From Pseudoteredinibacter isoporae (lineage in GTDB: Bacteria; Pseudomonadota; Gammaproteobacteria; Pseudomonadales; Cellvibrionaceae), in the NCBI RefSeq assembly GCF_011602085.1, contig NZ_JAAONY010000004.1:29472-93471 (forward strand): a stretch of DNA of 64,000 nt, in the 5' to 3' direction. Positions within the stretch are counted from its first letter, which is position 1; every line of letters starts with the position of its first letter. This document shows positions 37,803 to 47,875 of this stretch, piece by piece. The notes under the pieces were generated by a model. The model did not search any database and was not told where the DNA came from. It saw nothing but the letters and a program-made list of their open reading frames with translations. The position numbers and the translations under genes are program-made.

Positions 37803-39452
37803 ATGTCCTACCCCAATTATGGCTCCCTAAGGATGTTGGTTGTCGATGATTTCGACAACTTCAGGGTGACCGTAGCGAAACTGATGCAGTCCCTCGGGGT
37901 TGCTGCCGTCGATATGGCTGTGAACGGCACCCAGGCGGTGCGGGCTTGTCGTGCCCGTCGTTATGATGTCGTGTTATGTGATTTTAGTTTAGGCCAGGGT
38001 AAGAATGGCCAGCAGGTCCTTGAGGAGCTGCACCAGGAGAAATACCTGTCCAAAACCAGCTTGTTTGCCTTTGTCTCTGCCGAATCCAGTCGCAGTGTGG
38101 TGCTCGCTGCCAATGAGTTTGAACCCGATGGTTATTTCACCAAACCGATTAATGCCAAGGCTTTGCAGCAGCGTCTGGAGCGTATGCTGCTCCAGCGTGA
38201 TGCTATGCTGCCTGCTCTGAGGGCTATGGACGACAACAGCCCGGAAGATGCCATTGCCCACCTGCAGGAGCTGATCAGTAACGGAACGCGCTACACGACT
38301 GCCTGCCAGAAGCTGCTGGGGCAGTTGTATCTGGAAACCGAAAACTTTGCACTGGCTGAAATTCTTTACGAAGGGGTTCTGGAAGGTCGTCGGGTTGATT
38401 GGGCCGTCGTCGGGCTCGCGAAGTTGAAGCAATTGCAGGGAATGTGGGAAGAATCCAGCAAAATGCTGCGTGAGATCATTCTGGAAAACCCCCTCTGTAT
38501 GACGGCCTATGATGTTTTGATGGCAGATTATGAGCGTCGGGGAGACTCAATTGGCCTCCAGCAATTGCTGCAAAAAGCGGTGAAAGTTTCACCATTGTCA
38601 CTGCGTCGAAATCGTGAGTTGGCCTATCTGGCCCTTAAAAATAACGATTCTCCTGTCGCCGCGGGCGCCTTCCGAAAAACCGTGCGTCTGGGTACCAATT
38701 CCTGTAATGACGATATCGAAAACCATCTGCAGTTTGGTCGAAGTGCAGCAGCGGTGTCTGGAGATGAACAGGAAGAGAGTCGAGACTTTCTGCGCGATGC
38801 CTTGATCAATCTGGAAAGTCTGGATCGGCGATTCGAGCTCAGTGAAGATGAAAAATTACAAACCGGTTTGATTGAATCGCGTATTTATCTGGCCCAGGGA
38901 AATACGCGCAAAGCCAAAGAAGTGCTGGCGCAGACCGAGAGTTATATGGGCGCGGATGGTCGTCGACAGGAATTTGAAACTGAATTGGATCGCGTTTATG
39001 CGTTGTTTGATTTAGGTGAGAACACTCGAGCCAAACAGTGTCTGGCGGAGTTGGTTCGGCTCTATGAAAACGATCAAAAAGCATTGGAAAAGCTGGATGT
39101 TCTTCTGGACGAGCCCCTAAGTGAAGAGAACCGTGCCAAGGTGAAAGACATTAACCGCGAAGGCATCAGCTTTTACAAAAACCATCAGTATGAAGATGCG
39201 ATTAACTGCTTTGTGCAAGCCCGGCAGTTATTTCCGAATCATGTCGGGATTATGCTGAACCTGGTTCAGGCTTACACCGGACATATTAAGGCATTTGGTT
39301 TCAGTGCTGAGCGTATGTTGCATTGTGAAAAGGTATTGCAAACCGCTGAACAGAAAATTGATGTTGATAACCCGCAGTTTGAACGCTTCCGACAGTTGCG
39401 TGATATTTGCCGTTCCATTAGCCAAGGTAGCCGTCGGGCTCCGATTGAGTAA
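37803..39452 (+). CDS. Response regulator receiver domain fused to TPR repeats
   Basis: This 549-residue cytoplasmic protein begins with a receiver domain (residues 8-130) that has the acidic pair Asp15-Asp16, phosphoacceptor Asp60 in VVLCDFSLG and Lys114 in FTKPI. The remaining 400 residues are helical tetratricopeptide-type repeats (for example LLGQLYLETENFALAEILYEGVL and GISFYKNHQYEDAINCFVQA). There is no DNA-binding output domain, so it probably acts through protein contacts. The gene 34 bases downstream encodes a kinase-like ATPase. The pair resembles PA2572/PA2571-type systems of Pseudomonas as I recall them; that is not verified here. Confidence 0.88.
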   Translation: MSYPNYGSLRMLVVDDFDNFRVTVAKLMQSLGVAAVDMAVNGTQAVRACRARRYDVVLCDFSLGQGKNGQQVLEELHQEKYLSKTSLFAFVSAESSRSVVLAANEFEPDGYFTKPINAKALQQRLERMLLQRDAMLPALRAMDDNSPEDAIAHLQELISNGTRYTTACQKLLGQLYLETENFALAEILYEGVLEGRRVDWAVVGLAKLKQLQGMWEESSKMLREIILENPLCMTAYDVLMADYERRGDSIGLQQLLQKAVKVSPLSLRRNRELAYLALKNNDSPVAAGAFRKTVRLGTNSCNDDIENHLQFGRSAAAVSGDEQEESRDFLRDALINLESLDRRFELSEDEKLQTGLIESRIYLAQGNTRKAKEVLAQTESYMGADGRRQEFETELDRVYALFDLGENTRAKQCLAELVRLYENDQKALEKLDVLLDEPLSEENRAKVKDINREGISFYKNHQYEDAINCFVQARQLFPNHVGIMLNLVQAYTGHIKAFGFSAERMLHCEKVLQTAEQKIDVDNPQFERFRQLRDICRSISQGSRRAPIE

Positions 39453-39486
39453 TTAGTGTAGGCCCACTGTGATACAAGAAATACAC

Positions 39487-40167
39487 ATGAGCAGCGATAA
39501 TGTTAGTTTCCCACAAGTCCTGGCAACGAGTGTGCAGGATATGAAAAGTTCTCTCAGCATGCTGTTGAGTTCATTGGAGACGATCAGCGAGCAAAGTAAG
39601 GAGCTGGATGAAAACCAGCGCCAGGCTTGCTCGATTCTGCATTATGAAGCTGCACGCATTAACTCCGAGTTGTTTCAGTTGCAGCTGTTACATAAGTTGT
39701 CCAAAAACGATCTCGTCCCTCAAATCGACGAGTATTATTTGATTGACACGTTGCAGGAGCAGCTCGCCAACTGTGACTCACTATTGGAAGTCCGCGGTGT
39801 TGAGGTGGATCTGCAGTGTGATGAGGATTTCAGCTGGTATTTCGACAGCGAACTGATCTCTGCGGTGGTGTACAAAAACCTGGTGAACTGCGCGCGTTAC
39901 AGTAAGGGGCGAGTGCAGTTGCTTGCTGAAGAAAGCGATGGGCAATTGCTGATTTCCATCTCTGATGATGGCAATGGCTACCCACCGTTTATGTTGGAAC
40001 AGGCTGAACTGAAACAACTGCCGGAGCAGTTCAACAGCACCCACCTTGATCATTTTTGTAACCGTAGAATTGCAGAACTTCATACCAAACAGAACGAATG
40101 CGGTAGTTTGAGTATTGCCAATGGTGGTGCTTATGGCGGTGGTTTGTTTCAGTTGCGTTTGCCCTGA
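39487..40167 (+). CDS. Histidine-kinase-like ATPase lacking the H-box histidine
   Basis: This 226-residue soluble protein has an N-terminal two-helix region and a C-terminal HATPase domain. The ATP pocket is present: N-box VVYKNLVNCARYS, G1 box SDDGNGY and a glycine-rich GGAYGGGLFQLRLP. The first helix reads ATSVQDMKSSLSMLL, where related kinases have VHDMK; the phosphoacceptor position is Gln17 (CAG at 39535-39537). It may therefore bind ATP without autophosphorylation, or act as a phosphatase or dimer partner. It follows the receiver-TPR gene. I chose the ATG at 39487; a GTG at 39469 is in frame and neither has a strong ribosome site. Confidence 0.78.
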   Translation: MSSDNVSFPQVLATSVQDMKSSLSMLLSSLETISEQSKELDENQRQACSILHYEAARINSELFQLQLLHKLSKNDLVPQIDEYYLIDTLQEQLANCDSLLEVRGVEVDLQCDEDFSWYFDSELISAVVYKNLVNCARYSKGRVQLLAEESDGQLLISISDDGNGYPPFMLEQAELKQLPEQFNSTHLDHFCNRRIAELHTKQNECGSLSIANGGAYGGGLFQLRLP

Positions 40168-40206
40168 TTGCGCCTATACATATAAGCCTGAAAAAATTGA
40201 AGCAAT

Positions 40207-40234
40207 AAAAAAGCTGCCTGTTGGCAGCTTTTTT
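40207..40234. terminator. Bidirectional terminator
   Basis: AAAAAGCTGCC/GGCAGCTTTTT with loop TGTT is a perfect 11-bp stem with A and T tails on either side, between convergent genes. Confidence 0.92.
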
Positions 40235-40251
40235 GGTTTTTAGCCCAGGCT

Positions 40252-40647
40252 TTAGGCATCCATTTTATGGGCTTCCAGCTGCGCTCGAATGTCATCGGGT
40301 ATTGGGCTGGCCTTTTGTTTCTCGTAATCAAAGTGAACCAGTACGGCTTTTCCTTTCGCGATAATCTCGCCATCTTGCTCGGCAATCTGAATCAATTCGA
40401 AGGAAGAGTTGCCTATATGACCTAGGCCGGTTTGAATGGTCACGCTTTTGCCAATAAAGGTTTGTGCGGTGTGATCGATTTCCTGGCGGGCCAGAATCAA
40501 TGTCCATTGATGCACATTCATTTCCGGGTTAAAGATTTTGAAAACCGGTGTGCGGGCGTCTTCAAACCAGATGGGGAAAATGGTGTTGCTGATATGACCA
40601 AGGGCATCGGTCTCGGCAAAGCGAGGCTCCAGTCGATGAATAAACAT
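40252..40647 (-). CDS. Acyl-CoA thioesterase, 4-hydroxybenzoyl-CoA thioesterase family
   Basis: This 131-residue hotdog protein has the family start RFAETDALGHISNTIFPIWFEDAR, where the Asp is catalytic and the GH-N pattern is conserved. It resembles YbgC/FadM-type thioesterases that act on short or medium acyl-CoAs. It lies downstream of the large M16C peptidase gene with a 63-base gap and may be cotranscribed. The substrate cannot be told. Confidence 0.85.
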   Translation of the reverse strand: MFIHRLEPRFAETDALGHISNTIFPIWFEDARTPVFKIFNPEMNVHQWTLILARQEIDHTAQTFIGKSVTIQTGLGHIGNSSFELIQIAEQDGEIIAKGKAVLVHFDYEKQKASPIPDDIRAQLEAHKMDA

Positions 40648-40710
40648 GAGGGTAATTCCTAAAACAAAAACGGGTGGGCCCTGAAAATTCTCTTCCAGGG
40701 CCGCTTTGGA

Positions 40711-43632
40711 TTACAGATTGATGATGTCTAGCCCCAGGGATTTGGCAGAGGCTTCTCCCGCAGGAGGGCAGATCACCACAGTAGATGCCAATTCTGGGCG
40801 CAAATAGGTTTTGGCCACACGTTGCAGATCAGCAATGCTGACCTTCAAAATGCGCTGGCGGAAATCTTCGCGAACTTCCGGGCTACGGCCGTGCAGGCGG
40901 GCATGGAAATCCTGCTTGGCTTCTCCTGCTGGCGAGCTTGGTTTGTCCAAGGCGCTGATTACGCCCAGAACAGCTTCTTCCAGAGCCTGCTCATCATGTT
41001 CGGTGTTGGCCAACCATTCCAGCGCGCCGTCGAAATCCGTAAGAGTTTCTTCAAAGCGTGGATCACGATAGGAATAAAAACGGAAGGCCGCAATATTATT
41101 ATCCTGACTGGCACCGCCGCCATAGGCGCCACCTTGTTCACGAATGGCCCGATGCAGGTAACCATTGCGCAGGAAGCCGCCGAGCACTGACAGTGCGGCC
41201 GCATCTTCGTGTCCGGAAGCAACCGTTGGGTATGCCTTGGCGCAGAAGTTGACCTGGGTGTTGGTAGTCCAGGCTTGCTGTAGGCGGCTGTTTTGTTTAG
41301 GCAGGCTTAACAGCTCTCCGCCCTGGCTTTGTGTGTTTGGCCACAGTTCGGCAAGGTTGTCGCTGAGTGTATCCAGCGATTCCTTATCACTGACCAGTAA
41401 GTACTGTTTGCTTGAGGCTAGCACCAGTTGATGAATGGCTTTCAGCTTGTCCGCAAATGCCTGTAGAGCCGTTTCGTTGGCAAAGCTTTCATCCAGGTCC
41501 TTAATGGCTTGAATACCGGCCAGGCCGGTCAAGCGATGCGTCAGTTGGGCACAGGGGCTGATGCCGGCACTGGCGGCGGTCATGGCGAGGCTGTGGCCGC
41601 TGCCAGTCACACTTTGCTGCATGCGAGCACGCGCATGAGCGACCAGTTCCTGTAAGCGCTGCAGTTCATCAAAGCGGACATTGTGCAAGGTATCCAGCAT
41701 CAAATCGCACAGGGCTTTGTGATTGCGCGTCAGGGCTTTTGCCGACAGGCTGATGTAGGCATTGATTTCCTGGCTGTCATTTACGGTGCCGCGAACGCTG
41801 GAAAAGGCGGACATGGAACCAACGATTTGTGACTGCTTCATCTGGCTTTGCAAATAGTCCTGCTCACCAACACCCAGTTCAGTCAGCGCCATGCAGTAGT
41901 AGGGCAATAACGGAATCAGTTCATCACTGAGCTGGGGTGTTTTAATCACAATCTGTTGGTACACCAGCCCATTGGTGCCTGCAGCGTAGCGAGTATAGGG
42001 CAGCTCACCCAGGGCGCCGTTTTCCGGGTCGGGGTAATGGCTGCTTGCAGGCACATCGGCAATGCCAACTTTGGGCAGAATCGAAGCGTCGTCCACCTGG
42101 TTTTGGCGTTCCAGTAACGCCAGGCTTTGATCGATGATGGCCTGCTTTTCTTCTTCGTTCAGCCCAGCTTTGATCGCGGCCAGTTTTTGTTTTTCTTCGT
42201 CGAGTTGCTGCTGGGCCAGTTTGGGATCGGGCGCCATAGTTAGTGTGACGCGGTGTTGATTATCCAGCAGTAAACGGCGAGCCAGCTGTTGAACAAAATC
42301 CGCTTGCTGGGCTTTTTCACGCAGCTCAGCTAGCGCTGGTTCCAGATTCAATAGGGCTAAGACATCACCACGGTGCGTTGCGGCGGTTAGGCCGGTGAGA
42401 ATCAGCTGTAAACCGTAGGGGTAGCTGTCGCCACCGATTTCCCGTTGTTGCAATTCCAGTTGATGCAATGACGCTTCAACTTGTTCCTGAGGCAATCCGT
42501 TCTCGGCAAGGTTTTCGATAACGCCCAGCACCAGATCTTCCAGTGCTTTATTCTGTTCCGGGTTACTGCCTTCGATACCGCAGCAAAAACTCAATTCAAA
42601 TTGTGAGTCGTCCAAACCACAAAGCGGTGATGGGGAGCTTCCCAGTTCGGTGGTTTCCAATGCCTGTTGCAGCGGTGAGGCGCTATTGTCGAGTAGTAAA
42701 CTGGAGAGCAGTTGGGCTTCCAGAGTCGCCGCCAGATCCGTGCTCTTGCCCAGCAACCAGCTCATCACGATATGGGTTTTATCGTTGGTGTCGGCGTCCT
42801 GATCATCCAGCGGATAATGTGCGTTGTACTGTTGTGGGTTGTCGTAACGCTGTTCGGCGGGAACCGAAATGGTTTTGTCCAGAGCCTGGAATTTACACAG
42901 CGCCTGATCTTCAAATTTTTCCTGCAACTCGTGCACAGGAATATCCCCGAAGGTCATAAAGATGGCGTTACTGGGGTGGTAGTGGCTCTGGTAAAATTCC
43001 TGTAATTGCTCATAACTGAGTTCGGTAATTTCGGCTGGGTCACCACCGGAGTTGTAATGGTAGGTGGTAGTGGGGTACAGCTTTTCACAGAGCTTGTGCC
43101 ACAACTGAGAAGGAATGGAACTCATGGCACCTTTCATCTCGTTGTAAACCACACCTTTGTAGACCAGATCACTGGCCGGGTTTTCAGTGTCTTCAAATTC
43201 CAGACGGTGACCTTCCTGGGCAAAATCCAGTTTGTCCAGGCGTGAGAAAAACACCGCGTCCAGATACACGTCGAGGAGATTATCGAAATCCTTGCGGTTT
43301 TGGCTTGCAAAGGGGTAGGCCGTCCAGTCGGAGCTGGTGAAGGCGTTCATAAAGGTATTCAGGGAGCGGCGAATCATCATAAAGAAGGGATCGCGCACCG
43401 GATATTTTTCACTGCCGCAAAGGGCCGTGTGTTCCAGAATGTGGGCGACACCGGTTGAATCTTCAGGAACAGTTCGCAGCGCCACTAGGAACACATTTTC
43501 GCTGTTGTCAGCTTCGATATGAATGTGCTGGGCTCCGGTGACTTTGTGGCGGTACTCATGTACCACGATGTTCAGGGAATCCACCGCTTCACTGCGGATC
43601 ATGTCAAAGCTTGGGTGTGGCAATTGGCTCAT
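40711..43632 (-). CDS. M16C-family zinc metallopeptidase (presequence protease type)
   Basis: This 973-residue protein belongs to the insulinase/pitrilysin superfamily, PreP branch. The inverted zinc motif HxxEH is at His64-Ile-Leu-Glu67-His68 in GVAHILEHTALCG, and a distal glutamate lies in VVYNEMKGAMSS. The length fits a single chain of four M16 domains that closes around oligopeptides. There is no signal peptide, so it is probably cytoplasmic and clears peptides. Confidence 0.92.
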   Translation of the reverse strand: MSQLPHPSFDMIRSEAVDSLNIVVHEYRHKVTGAQHIHIEADNSENVFLVALRTVPEDSTGVAHILEHTALCGSEKYPVRDPFFMMIRRSLNTFMNAFTSSDWTAYPFASQNRKDFDNLLDVYLDAVFFSRLDKLDFAQEGHRLEFEDTENPASDLVYKGVVYNEMKGAMSSIPSQLWHKLCEKLYPTTTYHYNSGGDPAEITELSYEQLQEFYQSHYHPSNAIFMTFGDIPVHELQEKFEDQALCKFQALDKTISVPAEQRYDNPQQYNAHYPLDDQDADTNDKTHIVMSWLLGKSTDLAATLEAQLLSSLLLDNSASPLQQALETTELGSSPSPLCGLDDSQFELSFCCGIEGSNPEQNKALEDLVLGVIENLAENGLPQEQVEASLHQLELQQREIGGDSYPYGLQLILTGLTAATHRGDVLALLNLEPALAELREKAQQADFVQQLARRLLLDNQHRVTLTMAPDPKLAQQQLDEEKQKLAAIKAGLNEEEKQAIIDQSLALLERQNQVDDASILPKVGIADVPASSHYPDPENGALGELPYTRYAAGTNGLVYQQIVIKTPQLSDELIPLLPYYCMALTELGVGEQDYLQSQMKQSQIVGSMSAFSSVRGTVNDSQEINAYISLSAKALTRNHKALCDLMLDTLHNVRFDELQRLQELVAHARARMQQSVTGSGHSLAMTAASAGISPCAQLTHRLTGLAGIQAIKDLDESFANETALQAFADKLKAIHQLVLASSKQYLLVSDKESLDTLSDNLAELWPNTQSQGGELLSLPKQNSRLQQAWTTNTQVNFCAKAYPTVASGHEDAAALSVLGGFLRNGYLHRAIREQGGAYGGGASQDNNIAAFRFYSYRDPRFEETLTDFDGALEWLANTEHDEQALEEAVLGVISALDKPSSPAGEAKQDFHARLHGRSPEVREDFRQRILKVSIADLQRVAKTYLRPELASTVVICPPAGEASAKSLGLDIINL

Positions 43633-43790
43633 GCAAACCTCAATTATTCAGTGCCAGAAACTGGCGATATTCCGTCAAAACGACCATTTTAGCGGTTTTG
43701 AGCGGCCAGGGGGAGTAGGGCGTCTTTGAACAAGACGCCGGTAGATGTCGCTGCATCAACAGATTCAGCGAATAATGCCCGGACGGCTGA

Positions 43791-44420
43791 TTACTCCTGA
43801 ATCATACGCTGGATTTCAGGCCAGGCGACGGCCAACAATTGATCCTGTGCGCTGGCATTGGGGTGGATGCCATCTTCCTGCATCGCATCGGGTTTTACCG
43901 CAACGGATTCCAGAAAGGTTGGCACCAGGGTTATACCGTATTGTTCAGCCAATGCCGGGTAGGCCTCACTGAACATGCGTGTATAGCGCTTTCCGTAATT
44001 GGGGGGAATCTGCATGCCAATCAACAGAACGTCCGCACTCGCGCTTTGGCTTTGCTCGATAATGCCGGCCAAATTGGCTTTCATGCGGTTGACCGGGTAG
44101 CCGCGCAGACCGTCGTTACCGCCAAGCTCAACAATAACCCAGTCCGGTTGGTATTTCGCTAACAGGGCTTCCAGGCGGGCCAGACCGCCAGCGGTGGTTT
44201 CTCCGCTGATGCTGGCGTTCACCGTGCTGATATTTTGCGTAGCCAGGCGTTTATCCAGCAAGGCCACCCAGCCTTCCTCGGGTTTCATGCCGTAAGCGGC
44301 GCTGATGCTGTCACCAAGGACCATCAGGGTTCGTTTTCCTGAAGGGTCACTTTCAGCGTTTACCGCGACGCTGCTGAACAACAGAACCAGGATCAGATAT
44401 ACATTGTGGGCTAATTTCAT
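43791..44420 (-). CDS. tesA: Arylesterase / multifunctional lysophospholipase TesA
   Basis: This 209-residue SGNH hydrolase has a signal peptide (YLILVLLFSSVAVNA) and acts in the periplasm on esters, acyl-CoA thioesters and lysophospholipids. The nucleophile is in VLGDSISAAYG, block III is ELGGNDGLRGYP, and the Asp-His pair is in DGIHPNAS. I chose the ATG at 44420, which gives a compact signal peptide; in-frame starts lie at 44432 and 44441. It is divergent from an ABC transporter pair, the same arrangement as tesA/ybbA/ybbP in E. coli. Confidence 0.93.
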   Translation of the reverse strand: MKLAHNVYLILVLLFSSVAVNAESDPSGKRTLMVLGDSISAAYGMKPEEGWVALLDKRLATQNISTVNASISGETTAGGLARLEALLAKYQPDWVIVELGGNDGLRGYPVNRMKANLAGIIEQSQSASADVLLIGMQIPPNYGKRYTRMFSEAYPALAEQYGITLVPTFLESVAVKPDAMQEDGIHPNASAQDQLLAVAWPEIQRMIQE

Positions 44421-44617
44421 CTTGTCTCGCATGCTTGGCAATTAATCGAATTTGTATCAACAGGCCCTAGGCAGAGTCCCCGTATTCTAGAATTATGTAC
44501 CTATACTCGCCAGTGTCCCTGGGTAAAGTAGTGTGAACAGCCTTGCCTGGGGTTCATCTGCTGCCAGAATACAACTGAGTAATTGTTAATCATAAGAGAC
44601 ATAAAGAGAAATAGTTC

Positions 44618-45307
44618 ATGCTAAAGGTCACTGAGCTCGGCAAAGTCGTCAATACCGCCGCGGGCGATTTAGAAATCCTTCAGGAAATTTCCTTTCAATT
44701 GGCCAAGGGCGAGAGTCTGGCCATTGTCGGTGCTTCAGGTTCGGGTAAATCAACCCTGTTGGGCATCTTGGCAGGTTTGGATACCGCCAGCCACGGTGAT
44801 GTTGAACTGGCCGGTCAGAGTTTAAAATCCCTCGATGAGGAGGGGCGTGCGGCTTTGCGTGCTGAATGTGTTGGTTTTGTTTTTCAGTCCTTCCAGTTAT
44901 TACCTGGCTTAACCGCTTTGGAAAATGTGATGCTGCCTCTGGAGCTGCATGGTCATCAGGATGCTCGTCAACGCGCTGAAAAATTCCTGCAACGTGTCGG
45001 CCTGGATCATCGTCTTGAACATTACCCCAAGCAGCTATCGGGTGGTGAGCAGCAGCGCGTTGCTATTGCCCGGGCGTTTGCCAACGAGCCGACCATTTTA
45101 TTTGCCGATGAACCCACCGGTAACCTCGATGCCAAAACCGGCGCTACCATTATTGAATTGTTGTTTGAACTCAATAAAGAACAAGGCACCACATTGGTGT
45201 TGGTGACTCACGAAGAACGACTGGCAGCACGTTGCCAGCGTCGCATTACTTTGGAAGCTGGTCGTTTGGAGCACACCGTTGCCGGTGCGGAGGCTGCACC
45301 ATGCTGA
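44618..45307 (+). CDS. ybbA: ABC transporter ATP-binding protein, LolD/YbbA type
   Basis: This 229-residue ATPase has Walker A GASGSGKSTLLG, the signature LSGGEQQRVAIARAF and Walker B ILFADEPTGNLD, all typical of the MacB/LolD group. It pairs with the FtsX-like permease whose start overlaps its stop by seven bases. Placement opposite tesA matches the E. coli ybbA locus. The transported molecule is not established. Confidence 0.92.
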   Translation: MLKVTELGKVVNTAAGDLEILQEISFQLAKGESLAIVGASGSGKSTLLGILAGLDTASHGDVELAGQSLKSLDEEGRAALRAECVGFVFQSFQLLPGLTALENVMLPLELHGHQDARQRAEKFLQRVGLDHRLEHYPKQLSGGEQQRVAIARAFANEPTILFADEPTGNLDAKTGATIIELLFELNKEQGTTLVLVTHEERLAARCQRRITLEAGRLEHTVAGAEAAPC

Positions 45308-47790
45308 GTTTGAAACTGCTGTGGCGCAATTGGCGCAGCGGGGAGCTGCGTTTATTGGCTGCCGCCTTGCTGCTGGCTGTTGCCGTGGTCAGCGCGATTG
45401 CGATTTTTACGCAGCGCCTCGAAGGCGCCTTGATCAAACAAAGTAATACCTTTTTGGGTGCAGACCGTGTGGTACGCTCTTCCCGCAGTTTGCCCGTAGA
45501 GTGGTATGACAGCGCCGAAGAGGCGGGTTTAAAACAAGCTCAAACTCTCTTATTTAATTCCATGACCTTTGCCGGCGACGCCATGTATCTGGCGTCCATT
45601 AAAGCGGTAAGCGATGAGTATCCATTGCTGGGTGAATTGGAAATCAGCGAAGAGGCATTTAATCACCGCAGTACGACACTGGAGCGAATTCAGTCGGGTC
45701 CTCCGCGCGGAGAAGTGTGGGTAGACTCGAGGTTATTGCCGCTGCTGGATATTGAATTGGGCGAGCGCCTGTTTGTGGGCGAGTCCGAATTCCTGGCCAG
45801 TAAAGTATTGGTGCGTGAGCCGGACCGAGGCGACAGTTTAAGTCTCCTGGGTGCGCGCCTGATGATGCACATTGATGATGTGCCCGCGACCGAAGTGATT
45901 CAACCGGGCAGCCGTATTCGCCACAATTGGCTGTTGTCCGGAGAAGAAACACAGCTCGTAAGTTTTTTGGACAATCTGAAAAAAGAGTTCAGCCCTCACG
46001 AGCGTATTATGGATTTGCAAGCGTCCCAGAGAGGCTTGTCGAGTACCCTTGATCGAGGCAAACAGTTTTTGGGGTTGGCGGCAATGATTGGCTTATTGCT
46101 CGCGGGCTTGGCAATTGCCATTGCGGCCCAGCAGTTTGCTCGCCGTCACACCGATCAGGTCGCTCTGTTAAAAAGTTTGGGCGCCGGCGCGAATCATATT
46201 CGCAGCCTGTACGCCAAGCAGTTATTTTTACTGGCGGTATTGGCCTCGCTTGGTGGTTTGGCACTGGGTGAAGTGTTGCAAAGAGCTATTGCCTCTATTG
46301 TCAGCTCCATGTATCCACTGGACTTGGCTTTTGCGGGCGTATGGCCATACAGCCTGGGCTTGTTAACTGGTTTACTGTGTCTGTTGTGTTTTGCTTTGCC
46401 GCCACTTTGGCAATTGCCCACTGTGCCCCCCATTCGTGTGTTGCGCCGTGATATTCATGTTGCGACGGTATCCGGTTTCTGGCAAGCCGCATTGGGTATC
46501 GCTGCGGTCTTCATTCTGGTTGCCGTGTACAGCCAAAATCTGGTGCTGACCGCAGTTGTGATGGTCGGCTTTTTTGCCTTGCTGGCACTGGCGGCCGGTA
46601 TTGCTTTATTGATGCTGAAACTGGGACGTGCCTGGGGCAGTCGCAGCGGCAGCAGTTGGCGTTTGGCCTGGGCCAGCTTGTTGCGTCATCGCGGTCAAAC
46701 CGTAGCGCAGATTCTGGTGTTCGCTACGGCGATTATGTTGCTGCTGGTCATATTTGTGGTGCGTACCAGTCTGATTGAAGAGTGGCGATACAAGCTCCCT
46801 GAAGATGCGCCAAACCACTTTTTGGTGAATATTGCCCAACATGAAGTGGATACGGTTCGGGATTTGTTTGCCGAAGAAAATCTGGAGTTGCAAGGTTTGT
46901 ATCCCATGGTCCGGGCGCGTCTGACCGAGATTAATAACAGCAAACCTGATGAAGCACTTAAAAAAGAAGTTGGAGTCCTGAATCGCGAGGCGAATCTCAG
47001 TTGGACACCGGATCTGCCAGAAGATAATCGTTTACTGGAGGGTAAATGGTGGCCAGATATGAATCTGCAGGGGCAAACTCCATATGTTTCCGTTGAGCAG
47101 GAAATTGCCCAGCGATTGAATTTGAAACTGGGCGACAAACTGGGATTCAGCGTTGGCGGTCTGAATCTGGAGGCGGAAGTCAGTAGTATTCGTTCTCTGG
47201 ATTGGGACAGCATGCGACCCAATTTCTACTTCCTGTTTTCGCCCGGAACTCTGGACAGTTATTCGCCCACGTATTTGAGCAGCGTATACATTCCTTCTGA
47301 GAAGAAACCTCTGATTAATGAGTTGTTGCGTGAGTCGCCTACCATTCTCGTGGTTGAACTGGATCTGGTGATTGAACAGATTCAAAACCTCACCGCTCAG
47401 GTCAGTGATGGTGTGGAACTGGTTCTGGTTCTGGTGCTCTTCGCCGGTGTGATGGTTTTGCTCGCCGCTGTTAACGCCAGTATGGATTATCGTTTGCAGG
47501 AGGCCGGTATTCTACGCGCACTGGGCAGCAGCCGTCAGCGCATTCTGGGCAGTACCGCCTTGGAGTTTATATGCTTGGGGGCACTGGCCGGGTTGCTGGC
47601 GGTGATCGGGGCTGAGCTGCTCCTATTGGGTATGCAGCAATGGGTGTTGGAAACCCCGCTGCAGGCTCACCCCCTCTTGTGGCTGGCTGGCCCCATTATA
47701 GGCGCTGCTATTGTGTGTGCCATGGGGCTTTGGGCGAGCCGCCGGGTTGTCACCGTGCCGCCCCTTCAAGTTTTGAGAGAATTGGCATAA
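45301..47790 (+). CDS. ybbP: FtsX-like ABC transporter permease, YbbP type
   Basis: This 829-residue membrane protein has an N-terminal helix, a large periplasmic MacB-like domain (about residues 45-260), a first block of FtsX helices (about 260-420), two central helices near 405-455, a second soluble domain and a final FtsX block (about 700-825). The double FtsX arrangement is that of YbbP. It starts at 45301 within the end of ybbA (ATGCTGA overlap). Confidence 0.92.
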   Translation: MLSLKLLWRNWRSGELRLLAAALLLAVAVVSAIAIFTQRLEGALIKQSNTFLGADRVVRSSRSLPVEWYDSAEEAGLKQAQTLLFNSMTFAGDAMYLASIKAVSDEYPLLGELEISEEAFNHRSTTLERIQSGPPRGEVWVDSRLLPLLDIELGERLFVGESEFLASKVLVREPDRGDSLSLLGARLMMHIDDVPATEVIQPGSRIRHNWLLSGEETQLVSFLDNLKKEFSPHERIMDLQASQRGLSSTLDRGKQFLGLAAMIGLLLAGLAIAIAAQQFARRHTDQVALLKSLGAGANHIRSLYAKQLFLLAVLASLGGLALGEVLQRAIASIVSSMYPLDLAFAGVWPYSLGLLTGLLCLLCFALPPLWQLPTVPPIRVLRRDIHVATVSGFWQAALGIAAVFILVAVYSQNLVLTAVVMVGFFALLALAAGIALLMLKLGRAWGSRSGSSWRLAWASLLRHRGQTVAQILVFATAIMLLLVIFVVRTSLIEEWRYKLPEDAPNHFLVNIAQHEVDTVRDLFAEENLELQGLYPMVRARLTEINNSKPDEALKKEVGVLNREANLSWTPDLPEDNRLLEGKWWPDMNLQGQTPYVSVEQEIAQRLNLKLGDKLGFSVGGLNLEAEVSSIRSLDWDSMRPNFYFLFSPGTLDSYSPTYLSSVYIPSEKKPLINELLRESPTILVVELDLVIEQIQNLTAQVSDGVELVLVLVLFAGVMVLLAAVNASMDYRLQEAGILRALGSSRQRILGSTALEFICLGALAGLLAVIGAELLLLGMQQWVLETPLQAHPLLWLAGPIIGAAIVCAMGLWASRRVVTVPPLQVLRELA

Positions 47791-47850
47791 AGCTGGCCAA
47801 TTCTGTCAGCGTTTTTTCCCGTCTTGGCAATTTTTTGCCTGGTCGCACCA

Positions 47851-47875
47851 AAAAGCCCGTGAAAGCGGGCTTTTT
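47851..47875 (+). terminator. Terminator of ybbAP
   Basis: AAAAGCCCG/CGGGCTTTT with a 6-base loop and trailing T residues lies 60 bases after the permease stop. Confidence 0.88.

Noticed and set aside
45232..45300. An upstream extension of the ybbP frame
   Set aside because: The added residues overlap ybbA and do not resemble an N-terminus; the ATG at 45301 overlaps the ybbA stop as in typical coupled genes.
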